NCBI GenBank assembly: GCA_045636125.1
Contig: JAZTWX010000020.1
Coordinates: 62,001-126,000 of the forward strand
DNA length: 64,000 nucleotides
Source: HGM04593 sp045636125
Lineage (GTDB): Bacteria > Bacteroidota > Bacteroidia > Bacteroidales > Bacteroidaceae
Direction of reading: 5' to 3'
The notes under the pieces were generated by a model. It saw only the letters and a program-made list of their open reading frames with translations, was not told the origin of the DNA and did no database searches. Positions 14,451 through 23,811 of this stretch are shown piece after piece; within the stretch, counting starts at the first letter, position 1; each line of letters starts with the position of its first letter. The position numbers and the translations under genes are program-made.

Positions 14451-15689
14451 TTATTGGTTTCCAAAGAATATATAAGCAACTACAATGGCTGCAATTATAC
14501 CCGCAGCGTCGGCCACAAGGCCACAGGTTACCGCGTGACGCGTTTTTCTTATTCCCACACTGCCAAAATATACCGCAAGAATGTAGAAAGTGGTGTCGGT
14601 GGCACCCTGGAAAAGACAGGCCAGACGACCTGTAAAGGAGTCGGCACCAAAGGTGGTCATTGCATCAATCATCATTCCCCTTGCACCGCTGCCACTCAAA
14701 GGTTTCATAATGGCAGTGGGAAGGGCTCCCACAAAATCGGTTCCAACACCAATCTTTTCGGCACACCAGGCAACAGCGCCCATAATAACATCCATTCCAC
14801 CCGAGGCACGGAAAACACCAACAGCCACAAGTATCGCAACAAGGTAAGGGATTATGCGTACCGCGGTTGTAAAACCATCTTTTGCACCCTCAATAAAGGC
14901 GTCGTACACATTAATCCTTGCACGCAGGCCGGCAAGAATGAATATTATTATAACCGAAAAGAGAATTATGTTGGCAAGCGAGGTCGAAATAACCTCTATC
15001 TGCACCTGCGAGAGCTGCATCATCCCCCACGTTCCGGCAGCAATAAAAATGCACACACCCAAAAGAAAAAGCACCATAACCCTGTTGAAAAGATTTATGC
15101 GCTGCACAAACGATGTAACCACAAGGCCCACTATGGTGGAAACGGTGGTTGCTATGAGAATTGGGATAAATACATCGGTGGGGTTTGCGGCACCCAGCTG
15201 CACACGATAAAGCAACACACTCACGGGAATGAGCGTCAACCCCGACGTGTTGAGCACCAAAAACATTATCATAGGGTTGCTGGCCGTCTCCTTATCCTTG
15301 TTTATGCTTTGCAGCTCCTGCATAGCCTTAAGGCCCATAGGGGTGGCAGCATTGTCGAGCCCCAGGAGGTTGGCCGAAAAGTTCATGAACATTGTTCCCA
15401 TAACAGGGTGTCCCTTGGGAATATCGGGGAATATGCGGCACAGCACAGGGCTCAACAGCCTTGCAAGAGCCGCCACAAGCCCACCTTTCTCACCGATTTT
15501 CATTATACCCATCCACAACGAGAGTACACCGGTGAGGCCTATGGAAATTTCGAACGCAGTGCGTGCCGTTTCAAATGTAGACGACATTATTGCAGGGAAC
15601 ACCTGCACATCGCCACAAAAGACAAGCTTGCCCAGTGCAATTGCGAACGACAAAAGAAAAAAAGCCACCCAAATGTAGTTGAGAACCAT
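14451..15689 (-). CDS. nucleoside-recognition (Gate) domain membrane protein, SpmA-SpmB fusion
   Basis: Two Gate domains are joined in one 412-residue chain. The first half (SpmA-like) contains FEISIGLTGVLSLWMGIMKI and FSANLLGLDNAATPMGLKAM. The second half (SpmB-like) has DAFIEGAKDGFTTAVRIIPYLVAIL and FQGATDTTFYILAVYFGSV. At least eight hydrophobic segments can be counted. The separate SpmA and SpmB proteins of Bacillus act in spore dehydration. Here the organism does not sporulate, so the fused protein presumably has another transport-related role. It starts 180 bases from the divergent ruvB gene. Confidence 0.88.
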   Translation of the reverse strand: MVLNYIWVAFFLLSFAIALGKLVFCGDVQVFPAIMSSTFETARTAFEISIGLTGVLSLWMGIMKIGEKGGLVAALARLLSPVLCRIFPDIPKGHPVMGTMFMNFSANLLGLDNAATPMGLKAMQELQSINKDKETASNPMIMFLVLNTSGLTLIPVSVLLYRVQLGAANPTDVFIPILIATTVSTIVGLVVTSFVQRINLFNRVMVLFLLGVCIFIAAGTWGMMQLSQVQIEVISTSLANIILFSVIIIFILAGLRARINVYDAFIEGAKDGFTTAVRIIPYLVAILVAVGVFRASGGMDVIMGAVAWCAEKIGVGTDFVGALPTAIMKPLSGSGARGMMIDAMTTFGADSFTGRLACLFQGATDTTFYILAVYFGSVGIRKTRHAVTCGLVADAAGIIAAIVVAYIFFGNQ

Positions 15690-15869
15690 ACTCCGCTGCT
15701 GTTAATGAAAAGAAATGAAGTTTACGCCTGCGAAGATAATAAAAACTGAAAATTAAACCACATTGCAATTATTATTATTATCTTCGCGCTTGTAATATGA
15801 GATTCCTCGCCGTGGGGAACAATTCTCAAAAAAAACGGAAAAAAGAATAGAATAAAACTACAATAATTT

Positions 15870-16889
15870 ATGAGCGAAGGTTTCAATATTCGCGGCAAAA
15901 ACAGCGATAAAGAGTTCGAAAATGCTCTGCGCCCACTCTCCTTTTGCGATTTCAGCGGACAGGAGAAGGTGGTGAGCAACCTCGAAATTTTTGTGCAGGC
16001 TGCCAAAATGCGTGGCGAGTCGCTCGACCACGTTCTCTTGCACGGCCCTCCGGGACTGGGAAAGACAACACTCAGCAACATTATAGCCAACGAGCTTGGA
16101 GTGGGGTTCAAGGTGACATCGGGCCCGGTGCTCGACAAGCCCGGCGACCTTGCGGGCATACTCACATCACTGGAGCCCAACGACGTGCTTTTTATCGACG
16201 AAATTCACCGCCTCTCACCCATTGTCGAGGAGTATCTCTATTCGGCTATGGAGGATTACAGAATTGATATTCTCATAGACAAAGGCCCGTCGGCAAGGAG
16301 CATACAGATAGACCTCAACCCCTTTACACTCATTGGTGCAACCACCCGCAGCGGCCTGCTCACAGCCCCGTTGCGCGCCCGTTTCGGTATTAATATGCAC
16401 CTTGAGTATTACGACAGCAAGACACTTGCAGGCATTATAGCAAGGTCGGCACAGATTTTGGGCGTGTCGTTCGACAACGATGCGGCCTACGAAATTGCTC
16501 GCCGCAGCCGCGGAACACCGCGTATTGCCAATGCTCTGCTGCGCCGTGTGCGCGATTTTGCACAGGTTAAGGGCGACGGACACATAACAAACGCAATAGC
16601 AAAAATTGCGCTCGAAGCGCTGAATATAGACCGCTACGGGCTCGACGAGATTGACAACAAGATACTCTGCACAATTATAGACAAGTTCAAGGGTGGCCCT
16701 GTGGGAATAGGCACCATTGCAACCGCATTGAGCGAGGATGCCGGCACCATTGAGGAGGTTTATGAACCCTATCTCATAAAAGAAGGATTCATTAAACGCA
16801 CACCCCGTGGCCGTGAGGTTACCGACCTTGCCTACCAGCACTTGGGGCGCAGCCGCTTCAACAACGCAGAGCAAGGAACGCTTTTTTAG
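15870..16889 (+). CDS. ruvB: Holliday junction branch-migration helicase RuvB
   Basis: RuvB is the hexameric AAA+ motor of the RuvABC resolvasome. The N-terminal LRPLSFCDFSGQ is typical. Walker A GPPGLGKT is at residues 59-66 and Walker B VLFIDEIH at 107-114. Sensor 1 GATTRSG and the arginine-finger region LRARFGI follow. The winged-helix C-terminus holds GPVGIGTIATALSED and IKRTPRGREVT. Length 339 is normal. The flippase gene begins 12 bases downstream. Confidence 0.97.
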   Translation: MSEGFNIRGKNSDKEFENALRPLSFCDFSGQEKVVSNLEIFVQAAKMRGESLDHVLLHGPPGLGKTTLSNIIANELGVGFKVTSGPVLDKPGDLAGILTSLEPNDVLFIDEIHRLSPIVEEYLYSAMEDYRIDILIDKGPSARSIQIDLNPFTLIGATTRSGLLTAPLRARFGINMHLEYYDSKTLAGIIARSAQILGVSFDNDAAYEIARRSRGTPRIANALLRRVRDFAQVKGDGHITNAIAKIALEALNIDRYGLDEIDNKILCTIIDKFKGGPVGIGTIATALSEDAGTIEEVYEPYLIKEGFIKRTPRGREVTDLAYQHLGRSRFNNAEQGTLF

Positions 16890-16901
16890 AACACACACAT
16901 A

Positions 16902-18389
16902 ATGGGAAAACTGCAATCACTTGCAAAAGACACGGTCATATATGGACTGAGCAGTATAGTAGGGCGCTTTCTCAACTACCTGCTCGTGCCTCTTTACACC
17001 GCAAAAATGAGCGTTGAAAGCGGCAACTACGGAGTGCTCACAAACATTTATGCCTGGACAGCACTGCTGCTCATACTCCTCACCTTCGGGTTCGAAACAA
17101 CATTCTTCCGTTTCGCAAGCAAAGAGGGAGCCGACCTTAAAAAGACCTTTTCAATGTCTATGCAGGTGATAGGCACCCTGTGCACGCTGTTTCTTGTGGC
17201 GATATTCGCGTTCCTGCCACAGGTAGCCGGTGCGCTGGGATACGCACAACACCCCGAATTCATAGCCATTATGGCGGTGGTTGTGGCGCTCGACGCATTG
17301 CAGGCAATCCCCTTCGGGCTGTTGAGGTTCCAAAAGAGGCCACTCAAGTTCGCCGGGCTCAAATTGCTCAATATTTTCACGAATATAGGACTTAACCTCT
17401 TTGTGTTCCTGCTGCTGCCGCTGCTGTGCGAGAAATTCCCGCAGACAATGGGTAACCTCTATTCGGCCGACAAACAGGCACTTTACGTGTTCCTCATAAA
17501 CCTCGCCTGTACAGCGTTCATAACACTCTTTTTCATTCCCGAGTGCCGCCTCTTCCGCCCCACAGCCGACAGAGCCCTACTCAAAAGCATGCTCAAATAT
17601 TCGTGGCCGCTGCTTCTGCTGGGAATTGCGGGCATCCTCAACCTAAACGCCGACAAAATAATATATACAAGCCTCGTACCCGGGCAAAAGGGAGTTATGG
17701 AGCTTGGAATATACGGCGCAGCCGTTAAGGTGGCAGCAATAATGGCAATGCTTATGCAGGCCTTCCGATACGCCTACGAGCCGTTCGTTTTTGGAAACAG
17801 CAAAGAGAAAAACAGCAAGGCCCTCAACGCCGACGCAATGAAATATTTTATAATAATTGCCCTGCTGGCGTTCCTCGCCGTTGTGTTCTATATGGACATT
17901 CTGCGTTACCTCATAAACAAAAGCTACTGGGAGGGACTTAAAGTGGTGCCCATTGTAATGGCCGCCGAAATATTTATGGGCATATACTTCAACCTCTCTT
18001 TCTGGTACAAACTGAACGACGAAACATACTGGGGTGCGATATTCTCGTTCATAGGGTGCGCAATACTATTTGCCGTGAACATTGTTTTTGTTCCCCGCTA
18101 CGGCTACATAGCTTGCGCGTGGGGCTCGTTTGCCGGCTACTTCACCGCAATGCTTCTCTCATTTTTCATCGGGCAGCGACGCAACGCCACAGATTACGAC
18201 CTTAAAGGAATATTCTCGTACGTTGCACTTTTTGCCGTGCTCTACTGCACATCGCTGCTGCTACCAATTGAAAACAGCATTGCAAAAATTGCCGTCAACA
18301 CACTGCTGTTGCTTGTTTTTGTGGCCTATTTCATTAAAAAAGACCTGCCGCTGAACCAGATTCCTGTTATAAAGAGGTTTGTGAGGTAA
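16902..18389 (+). CDS. polysaccharide/lipid-linked sugar flippase (MATE/MOP superfamily)
   Basis: The 495-residue protein has about 12-14 hydrophobic segments. It begins LAKDTVIYGLSSIVGRFLNYLLVPLY (first 20 residues of this stretch suffice), a start found in Wzx-like oligosaccharide flippases of Bacteroidota. YAYEPFVFGNSKEKNSK near the middle is a conserved cytoplasmic loop. It should export lipid-linked sugars across the inner membrane. Its position 12 bases behind ruvB is a common Bacteroidales arrangement and does not identify the glycan. Confidence 0.88.
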   Translation: MGKLQSLAKDTVIYGLSSIVGRFLNYLLVPLYTAKMSVESGNYGVLTNIYAWTALLLILLTFGFETTFFRFASKEGADLKKTFSMSMQVIGTLCTLFLVAIFAFLPQVAGALGYAQHPEFIAIMAVVVALDALQAIPFGLLRFQKRPLKFAGLKLLNIFTNIGLNLFVFLLLPLLCEKFPQTMGNLYSADKQALYVFLINLACTAFITLFFIPECRLFRPTADRALLKSMLKYSWPLLLLGIAGILNLNADKIIYTSLVPGQKGVMELGIYGAAVKVAAIMAMLMQAFRYAYEPFVFGNSKEKNSKALNADAMKYFIIIALLAFLAVVFYMDILRYLINKSYWEGLKVVPIVMAAEIFMGIYFNLSFWYKLNDETYWGAIFSFIGCAILFAVNIVFVPRYGYIACAWGSFAGYFTAMLLSFFIGQRRNATDYDLKGIFSYVALFAVLYCTSLLLPIENSIAKIAVNTLLLLVFVAYFIKKDLPLNQIPVIKRFVR

Positions 18390-18448
18390 ATAGCAAATAT
18401 TTTGGGAATAATATGGCAGTTGACCCATCGTTTTCTGCCACTAAAAGC

Positions 18449-18497
18449 AATAAAAAAAGGTGCTCTAAACATTGCTAAACGCTTGTTTTCGAACACC
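18449..18497 (-). terminator. terminator of tRNA-Met
   Basis: On the minus strand AAGGTGTTC can pair with GAGCACCTT (one G-U pair) around a 25-base interior, followed by a T-run. It lies 13 bases after the tRNA discriminator. Confidence 0.5.
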
Positions 18498-18509
18498 TTA
18501 CATATTTTG

Positions 18510-18583
18510 TAGCGAGACCCGGGATTGAACCGGGGACCTCATGATTATGAATCATGCGCTCTAACCAGCTGAGCTATCTCGCC
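18510..18583 (-). tRNA. tRNA-Met (anticodon CAT)
   Basis: A full cloverleaf folds on the minus strand. The acceptor is GGCGAGA with TCTCGCT, so the first pair is G-U. The D stem is GCTC/GAGC, the anticodon stem CATGA/TCATG with loop TTCATAA, and the T arm CCCGG-TTCAATC-CCGGG. The discriminator is A, and CCA is not encoded. The anticodon stem lacks the three G-C pairs of initiators. It is therefore elongator Met, or possibly the CAT-type tRNA-Ile whose C34 is modified to lysidine. These two cannot be separated by eye. Confidence 0.92.
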
Positions 18584-18600
18584 ATCACATTTTTGCGGTG

Positions 18601-18632
18601 CAAAGATACGTCTATAAATTGAAAAACACAAA
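18601..18632 (-). promoter_or_regulatory. promoter of tRNA-Met
   Basis: On the minus strand TTTG (18632-18629) and TATCTTTG (18608-18601) are separated by 20 bases, an exact Bacteroidota promoter pattern about 18 bases before the tRNA. Confidence 0.8.
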
Positions 18633-18834
18633 CTTTTCACTCTTTTTCGTGAAAAAAATATTCAAACACGCAAAAAAATTGGTGTACCGGTGGCTTTTCG
18701 TGAGCAAAAAAACAGGTTTTGTGTTTATTAACTAAATATAATTTACAAACGAGTTGTTTTTTTGATTTTTATTTTATAACTTGCAACTGAATTAATTAAC
18801 CTATAACTCTTTACCCGCAATAACAACCAAGAAA

Positions 18835-19215
18835 ATGAGCAAAGAGAAAATTAACATTGAATACCCCATGAGGGGTAGTGCGCAAATGATTTGGCGCTAC
18901 ATTGGTACCGCCGCAGGGTTATCGCCCTGGTTTGCCGACAAAGTGGAGTCAACCGGAAAGACTTTTGTTTTTCACTGGGGAAAAACCGAACAGAGAGTGG
19001 CCCACATTGTAACGCAAAGGAGCGGTGTTTATGTTAAACTCAGGTGGGACGACGAGGAAGCCTACACTTATTTCGAGATGAGAATTTCCTACAACGAGCT
19101 CACAAGGCAGCACACGCTTGAAATTACCGACTTTGCCGAAAAAGATGAAATAGAGGACCAGAAAAATCTCTGGGATATGCAGATTGAGGCTTTGCGCCGC
19201 CAGTCGGGCATGTAA
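18835..19215 (+). CDS. START-like (SRPBCC) domain protein
   Basis: This 126-residue protein belongs to a small START/AHSA1-like family common in Bacteroidota. The start INIEYPMRGSAQMIWRYI, then GLSPWFADKV (residues 28-37) and FHWGKTEQRVAHIV (about 46-59) are the conserved blocks. The fold is a helix-grip that binds hydrophobic ligands in other members, but no ligand or pathway is known here. It stands alone between tRNA-Met and the Lpt permease gene, with an AT-rich 250-base upstream region and a hairpin behind it. Confidence 0.85.
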   Translation: MSKEKINIEYPMRGSAQMIWRYIGTAAGLSPWFADKVESTGKTFVFHWGKTEQRVAHIVTQRSGVYVKLRWDDEEAYTYFEMRISYNELTRQHTLEITDFAEKDEIEDQKNLWDMQIEALRRQSGM

Positions 19216-19237
19216 GAAAAAACGCAACCACATAACC

Positions 19238-19275
19238 GCACTGCACTGTTGTCACGCGACAATGGTGCAGTGTGC
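19238..19275 (+). terminator. hairpin behind the START-like gene
   Basis: The stem at 19239-19253 pairs with 19258-19272 over 15 bases including two G-U pairs, with loop ACGC. No long T-run follows, only an AT-rich tract, so the terminator role is likely but not certain. Confidence 0.6.
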
Positions 19276-19319
19276 TATTATAATATTAATTATATTAATA
19301 TCAAAAATAGATGATTTGT

Positions 19320-19350
19320 TTTGTTTTGCTACCGCCTTGCATTATATTTG
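19320..19350 (+). promoter_or_regulatory. promoter of the Lpt permease-ribBA operon
   Basis: TTTG (19320-19323) and TATATTTG (19343-19350) are separated by 19 bases, a perfect Bacteroidota consensus. Transcription should start near 19355, about 60 bases before the ATG at 19416. Confidence 0.8.
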
Positions 19351-19415
19351 CACGTTGAAAGTATTAAAATAACACAAAAAAATAACACTGCAAGAGCGAG
19401 TGCATTGCAACCGGT

Positions 19416-21326
19416 ATGAAAAAACCTCCGTTTTACATAAAAAAACTCGATTGGTTCATTATTAAAAGTTTCACACAGCTTTTAATGGGTACCTTTCTCA
19501 TCTGCCTTTTCATCTTCATCATGCAGATGTTGTGGCGCTCGGTTGATGAATTTGTGGGAAAAGGCCTCGATTTTTCGGTGCTTGCACAATTCTTTTCACT
19601 CTGCTCCATAGCTCTTGTGGCCGAGGCTCTGCCGCTTGCCATACTGCTGGCTGCGCTTATGACATTCGGTAATTTTGGAGAGAGGCTCGAATTACTTGCA
19701 ATGAAGGCTGCCGGAATTCCGCTCATACGCATTATGGCACCCATTATTGTGGAGTGTATGTTGCTTGTGGGCGTGTCGTTCTATTTCCAGAATGTGGTGA
19801 GCCCATACGCCCAAATGAAACTCTACACAATTCTCTACTCCATTAAACAGACATCGCCCGAAGTGGAAATTCCCGAGGGTGTCTTCTACGACCAAATAGA
19901 GGGTTACAACCTTTATGTGCAGAAAAAGGACAAGGAAACAGGTATGCTCTACAAGGTGATGATATATGACATGTCGAACGGTTTTGAGAATGCAAATATT
20001 CTTGTTGCCGATTCGGGAAAGATTGCAAGCACTCCCGACGAAAAGCATCTTATGCTGCAACTCTTTTCGGGTGAGCAATTCTCGAACATCACCGACCAGA
20101 ATATAAACAGAAGAAATGTACCCTACCGCCGCGAGACTTTCCGCGAAAAGGTGGCCATTATACCCATTGACGGCGGTTTCGACATGAAGGACGGATCGTT
20201 CCTTAAATCGAACGCAAAGAGCCAGAACATGAACGAGCTTAAGGAATCTGTAAAAAGACTCACGCTATACACCGACAGCATCGGGCATAACAACTGGAAA
20301 GGTGCTGTGCGCACAACATTCAATATTGAAACCACCCTCACCCCCACCGACTCCACCTACATGGAGCGCAATAACATATACTCAATAAACACCGACAGTA
20401 TTTTCAACAACGCTACAGTTGCCGACAAGAGTGCGTGGAAAAAGGCGTTGCACACAAAGATAAAACAGCAGAAGAGCGACTACGAAATTAAAAAGAGCAT
20501 TCTGCACAAAGAGGATAAAGACCTTAACAAGCACAAAATAACCTGGTGGGACAAGATTACACTCTCGCTCGCCTGCCTTCTCTTCTTCTTTATTGGTGCT
20601 CCGCTTGGTGCAATTGTGAGAAAAGGCGGATTGGGCTACCCTGTGCTCATTTCGGTGGCAATATTCATTATGTACTACCTCCTGAACACATCGGCCTACA
20701 AAATGGCACGCGAGGGTGAGTGGCACATATGGATAGGCAGTTGGATGAGCACGCTTGTGATGACTCCGCTGGGTATTCTCTTTACATACCAGTCGAACAA
20801 GGACTCGGCAATATTCAACACCGATGCCTACAAAGCATTTTTCCGCAGCCTCTTCTGCATTCGCGAAAAACGCAACGTAACACTCAAGGAGGTTATAATT
20901 GATGACCCCGACTACAGCAGCGACTACAAGATTCTTGAAGAACTGCACAACGGGGCAAGAGCCTACAAGAAGAAAAACAAGCTGAAAAAGCTGCCTGCAA
21001 TAAAAGATATATTCTCGGCCACAACCGACGAAGGAATAACCATTTTGAACGACAAAATGGAGGCACTCATAGAGGAGCTTGGAAACAGCCGCAACAGAAA
21101 GGTAATACAGCTCGTAAACGCATACCCCATAATGTCGGTAAACGGTATAAAATCGCCTTTCACAGCCAAATGGCTCAATACACTTTCGCTTGTAATATTC
21201 CCTGTGGGAGTGGTAATTTACGCAAGAGCGGTAATGTTCAGAATGCGTCTATTGAAAGACCTTGTGGCAATAGAGAAGAATTCTAAAAAACTAATGGAGA
21301 TATTCACTAAAGAAAAACTTGTATAA
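19416..21326 (+). CDS. LptF/LptG-family lipopolysaccharide export permease
   Basis: Permeases of this family (YjgP/YjgQ) pair with the LptB ATPase to extract LPS from the inner membrane. The N-terminal KKLDWFIIKSFTQLLMGTF and MQMLWRSVDEFVGKGL mark the first helix and loop. PLAILLAALMTFGNFGERLE is the conserved second helix with a coupling helix. The C-terminal three helices start near SLACLLFFFIGAPLGAIVRKGG. At 636 residues it is far longer than the 360 of Proteobacteria: the periplasmic domain is enlarged, and about 120 extra charged residues precede the last helix. That is usual for Bacteroidota. It is followed 6 bases later by ribBA. Confidence 0.88.
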   Translation: MKKPPFYIKKLDWFIIKSFTQLLMGTFLICLFIFIMQMLWRSVDEFVGKGLDFSVLAQFFSLCSIALVAEALPLAILLAALMTFGNFGERLELLAMKAAGIPLIRIMAPIIVECMLLVGVSFYFQNVVSPYAQMKLYTILYSIKQTSPEVEIPEGVFYDQIEGYNLYVQKKDKETGMLYKVMIYDMSNGFENANILVADSGKIASTPDEKHLMLQLFSGEQFSNITDQNINRRNVPYRRETFREKVAIIPIDGGFDMKDGSFLKSNAKSQNMNELKESVKRLTLYTDSIGHNNWKGAVRTTFNIETTLTPTDSTYMERNNIYSINTDSIFNNATVADKSAWKKALHTKIKQQKSDYEIKKSILHKEDKDLNKHKITWWDKITLSLACLLFFFIGAPLGAIVRKGGLGYPVLISVAIFIMYYLLNTSAYKMAREGEWHIWIGSWMSTLVMTPLGILFTYQSNKDSAIFNTDAYKAFFRSLFCIREKRNVTLKEVIIDDPDYSSDYKILEELHNGARAYKKKNKLKKLPAIKDIFSATTDEGITILNDKMEALIEELGNSRNRKVIQLVNAYPIMSVNGIKSPFTAKWLNTLSLVIFPVGVVIYARAVMFRMRLLKDLVAIEKNSKKLMEIFTKEKLV

Positions 21327-21332
21327 CATAAT

Positions 21333-22550
21333 ATGGATAAATTCACACTCAGCTCAATCGACGATGCTGTAAAAGATTTCAAAGAAGGAAAATTTGTTAT
21401 AGTAGTCGATGATGAAGACAGAGAAAACGAAGGCGATTTTATTATAGCCGCCGAAAAGATAACTCCCGAAGCTGTTAACTTCATGCTCAAGAACGGCCGC
21501 GGAGTGTTGTGCGCCCCCATTACAATGTCGCGTTGCAAGGAGCTGCAGCTCGATCCCCAGGTGAGCTCAAACACCAGCCTCTTGGGAACACCTTTCACTG
21601 TGACAATAGACAAAATTGAGGGTTGCAGCACAGGTGTATCGACCAACGACCGCGCAGCTACAATAAAAGCTCTTGCCGACCCCACAAGCACAGCCGAAAC
21701 ATTTGCCCGCCCCGGACACATCAACCCCCTTTATGCACAGGACAAGGGCGTTTTGCGCCGCGCCGGACACACCGAGGCCAGCATCGACCTTGCACGCCTT
21801 GCAGGCCTCTACCCCGCTGCCGCGCTCATTGAGATTATGAACGACGACGGCACAATGGCGCGCATGCCTGAGCTCATTGAAATTTCTAAAAAATACGATA
21901 TAAAGATAATATCGATAAGCGACCTCATAAAGTACCGCCTGAAACAAGAGTCAATAGTTGAGATGGGCGAAGAGGTTGATATGCCCACAGAGTGGGGACA
22001 TTTCCGCCTTATCCCCTTCAAACAGCTATCGACAGGCCTGGAACATATTGCGCTCATTAAAGGAGAGTGGGAAGAAAACGAGCCCATCCCCGTGAGAGTA
22101 CACTCATCGTGCATGACAGGCGACATATTCGGTTCAAGCCGTTGTGACTGCGGTTCACAGCTTCACAAAGCTATGGAGATTGTAGAGAAAAACGGTAAAG
22201 GAGTTATCATATACCTGAACCAGGAGGGCCGCGGAATTGGTCTTATGAACAAGATGAAGGCCTACAAACTGCAGGAGGAAGGCTTGGACACTGTCGATGC
22301 CAACTTGTGCCTCGGATTCAAAGCCGACGAGAGAGATTACGGTGTTGGAGCCGAAATTCTGCGCAAGATAGGTGTTCACAAAATGCGCCTCATCACCAAC
22401 AACCCCATAAAGAGAATAGGGCTCGAAAGCTACGGTCTCGAGGTTGTGGAGAACATTGCAATTGAGATTAAACCCAACGATTTCAATTCGCGTTACCTCC
22501 ACACAAAAGCCGAGCGCATGGGACACACATTACATTTCGATAAAAATTAA
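21333..22550 (+). CDS. ribBA: bifunctional 3,4-dihydroxy-2-butanone-4-phosphate synthase / GTP cyclohydrolase II
   Basis: Two entry reactions of riboflavin synthesis are fused. The N-terminal RibB half shows VDDEDRENEGDFI (acidic metal site) and GHTEASIDLARLAGLYPA. The C-terminal RibA half has the zinc site as CMTGDIFGSSRCDCG (three cysteines), QEGRGIGL and NNPIKRIGLESYGLE. Length 405 is typical. The gene lies 6 bases after the Lpt permease and 11 before the aminotransferase, and all three are probably one transcript. No FMN-riboswitch-like leader was seen. Confidence 0.97.
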   Translation: MDKFTLSSIDDAVKDFKEGKFVIVVDDEDRENEGDFIIAAEKITPEAVNFMLKNGRGVLCAPITMSRCKELQLDPQVSSNTSLLGTPFTVTIDKIEGCSTGVSTNDRAATIKALADPTSTAETFARPGHINPLYAQDKGVLRRAGHTEASIDLARLAGLYPAAALIEIMNDDGTMARMPELIEISKKYDIKIISISDLIKYRLKQESIVEMGEEVDMPTEWGHFRLIPFKQLSTGLEHIALIKGEWEENEPIPVRVHSSCMTGDIFGSSRCDCGSQLHKAMEIVEKNGKGVIIYLNQEGRGIGLMNKMKAYKLQEEGLDTVDANLCLGFKADERDYGVGAEILRKIGVHKMRLITNNPIKRIGLESYGLEVVENIAIEIKPNDFNSRYLHTKAERMGHTLHFDKN

Positions 22551-22561
22551 AAAAAGACAAT

Positions 22562-23755
22562 ATGAACAAACTATCAGACCGTGTTAACAGATTAGCACCC
22601 TCTGCCACACTGGCAATGTCACAGAAAAGCCAAGAATTGAAGGCACAAGGAGTAGATGTAATAAATATGAGCGTTGGAGAACCCGACTTCAACACACCCG
22701 ACGCCATTAAAGAGGCAGCAAAAAAAGCAGTAGACGACAACTGGTCGCGCTACTCACCCGTCCCCGGCTACCCCTCGTTGCGCAAAGCAATTGTGGAGAA
22801 GCTCAAAAAAGAGAACGGGCTCGAATTCACCGAGGCCCAGATATCAGTATCGAACGGAGCAAAACAGGCTGTTTGCAACGCTATTATGGCGCTTGTGAAC
22901 GAGGGTGACGAGGTTATTATACCCGCTCCCTACTGGGTGAGCTACCCCGATATGGTGAAACTCGCCGACGGCACACCCGTTATTGTGAGTGCTGGCATTG
23001 AGCAGAACTTCAAAATCACAGGCAAACAGCTCGAGGAGGCTATTACACCAAAAACAAAAATGCTCATTCTCTGCTCACCTTCGAACCCCACAGGATCGGT
23101 TTATACACAAGAGGAGCTTAAAGAGCTTGCCGATGTTCTTGCAAAATACCCCAATGTATTTGTTGTTGCCGACGAAATTTATGAGCACATCAACTACGTG
23201 GGCAAGCACCAGAGCATTGCACAGTTCGAAGAGATTCGCGACAGAGTAATCATTATAAACGGTGTGTCAAAAGCATATGCAATGACAGGCTGGAGAATTG
23301 GTTTCCTTGCAGCTGCCGACTGGATTGTAAAGGGCTGCAACAAACTCCAGGGACAGTACACAAGCGGCCCCTGCTCGGTATCGCAGATAGCATCGTTGGA
23401 GGCTTATAACGGCTCACAGGAACCTGTTGAGGAGATGCGTAAAGCATTTGAGCGCCGCCGCGACCTCATTGTTAAACTCGCAAAAGAGATTCCCGGTCTC
23501 GAGGTTAACGTTCCCGAGGGTGCTTTCTACCTCTTCCCCAAATGTAGCTCGTTCTATGGAAAGAGCTATAATGGCACTGTAATTGAAAATTCCGACGACC
23601 TTGCAATGTATCTCCTCACCGAGGCTCACGTTGCTGCCGTTGGTGGTACTTCATTCGGTGCTCCTGAGTGTTTCCGTATGAGTTATGCAACCAGCGACGA
23701 GAATATCATTGAGGCTATCCGTCGCATTAAGGAGGCGCTTGCAAAGCTTAAATAA
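22562..23755 (+). CDS. aspC: pyridoxal-phosphate aspartate aminotransferase (class I)
   Basis: The fold-type I aminotransferase signature is clear. The N-terminal GEPDFNTPDAIKEA is followed by SNGAKQAVCNAIMAL and SPSNPTGSVYTQEEL. The PLP lysine lies in INGVSKAYAMTGWRIGF, and the C-terminal arginine in FRMSYATSDENI. Length 397 and the NMSVGEPDF start fit the Bacteroidota/Bacillus type AspC acting on aspartate and glutamate. Related substrates such as aromatic amino acids or prephenate cannot be excluded. It is the last + strand gene before the large gene-free stretch and ends in a strong terminator. Confidence 0.92.
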   Translation: MNKLSDRVNRLAPSATLAMSQKSQELKAQGVDVINMSVGEPDFNTPDAIKEAAKKAVDDNWSRYSPVPGYPSLRKAIVEKLKKENGLEFTEAQISVSNGAKQAVCNAIMALVNEGDEVIIPAPYWVSYPDMVKLADGTPVIVSAGIEQNFKITGKQLEEAITPKTKMLILCSPSNPTGSVYTQEELKELADVLAKYPNVFVVADEIYEHINYVGKHQSIAQFEEIRDRVIIINGVSKAYAMTGWRIGFLAAADWIVKGCNKLQGQYTSGPCSVSQIASLEAYNGSQEPVEEMRKAFERRRDLIVKLAKEIPGLEVNVPEGAFYLFPKCSSFYGKSYNGTVIENSDDLAMYLLTEAHVAAVGGTSFGAPECFRMSYATSDENIIEAIRRIKEALAKLK

Positions 23756-23778
23756 TTGATTAAATAGTTTTTTAAGGG

Positions 23779-23811
23779 AAGGGAACGTTCAAAAAGCGTT
23801 CCCTTTTTTCT
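23779..23811 (+). terminator. terminator of aspC
   Basis: AAGGGAACG (23779-23787) and CGTTCCCTT (23797-23805) form a perfect 9-bp stem, followed by a T-run, 24 bases after the stop codon. Confidence 0.9.

Noticed and set aside
14268..15749. 493-codon + strand frame opposite the SpmA/B fusion
   Set aside because: It is His/Lys/Asn-rich low-complexity sequence with no fold and mirrors a well-supported minus-strand membrane protein.
21327..21332. FMN riboswitch before ribBA
   Set aside because: Only 6 bases separate ribBA from the upstream gene, leaving no room for a riboswitch.
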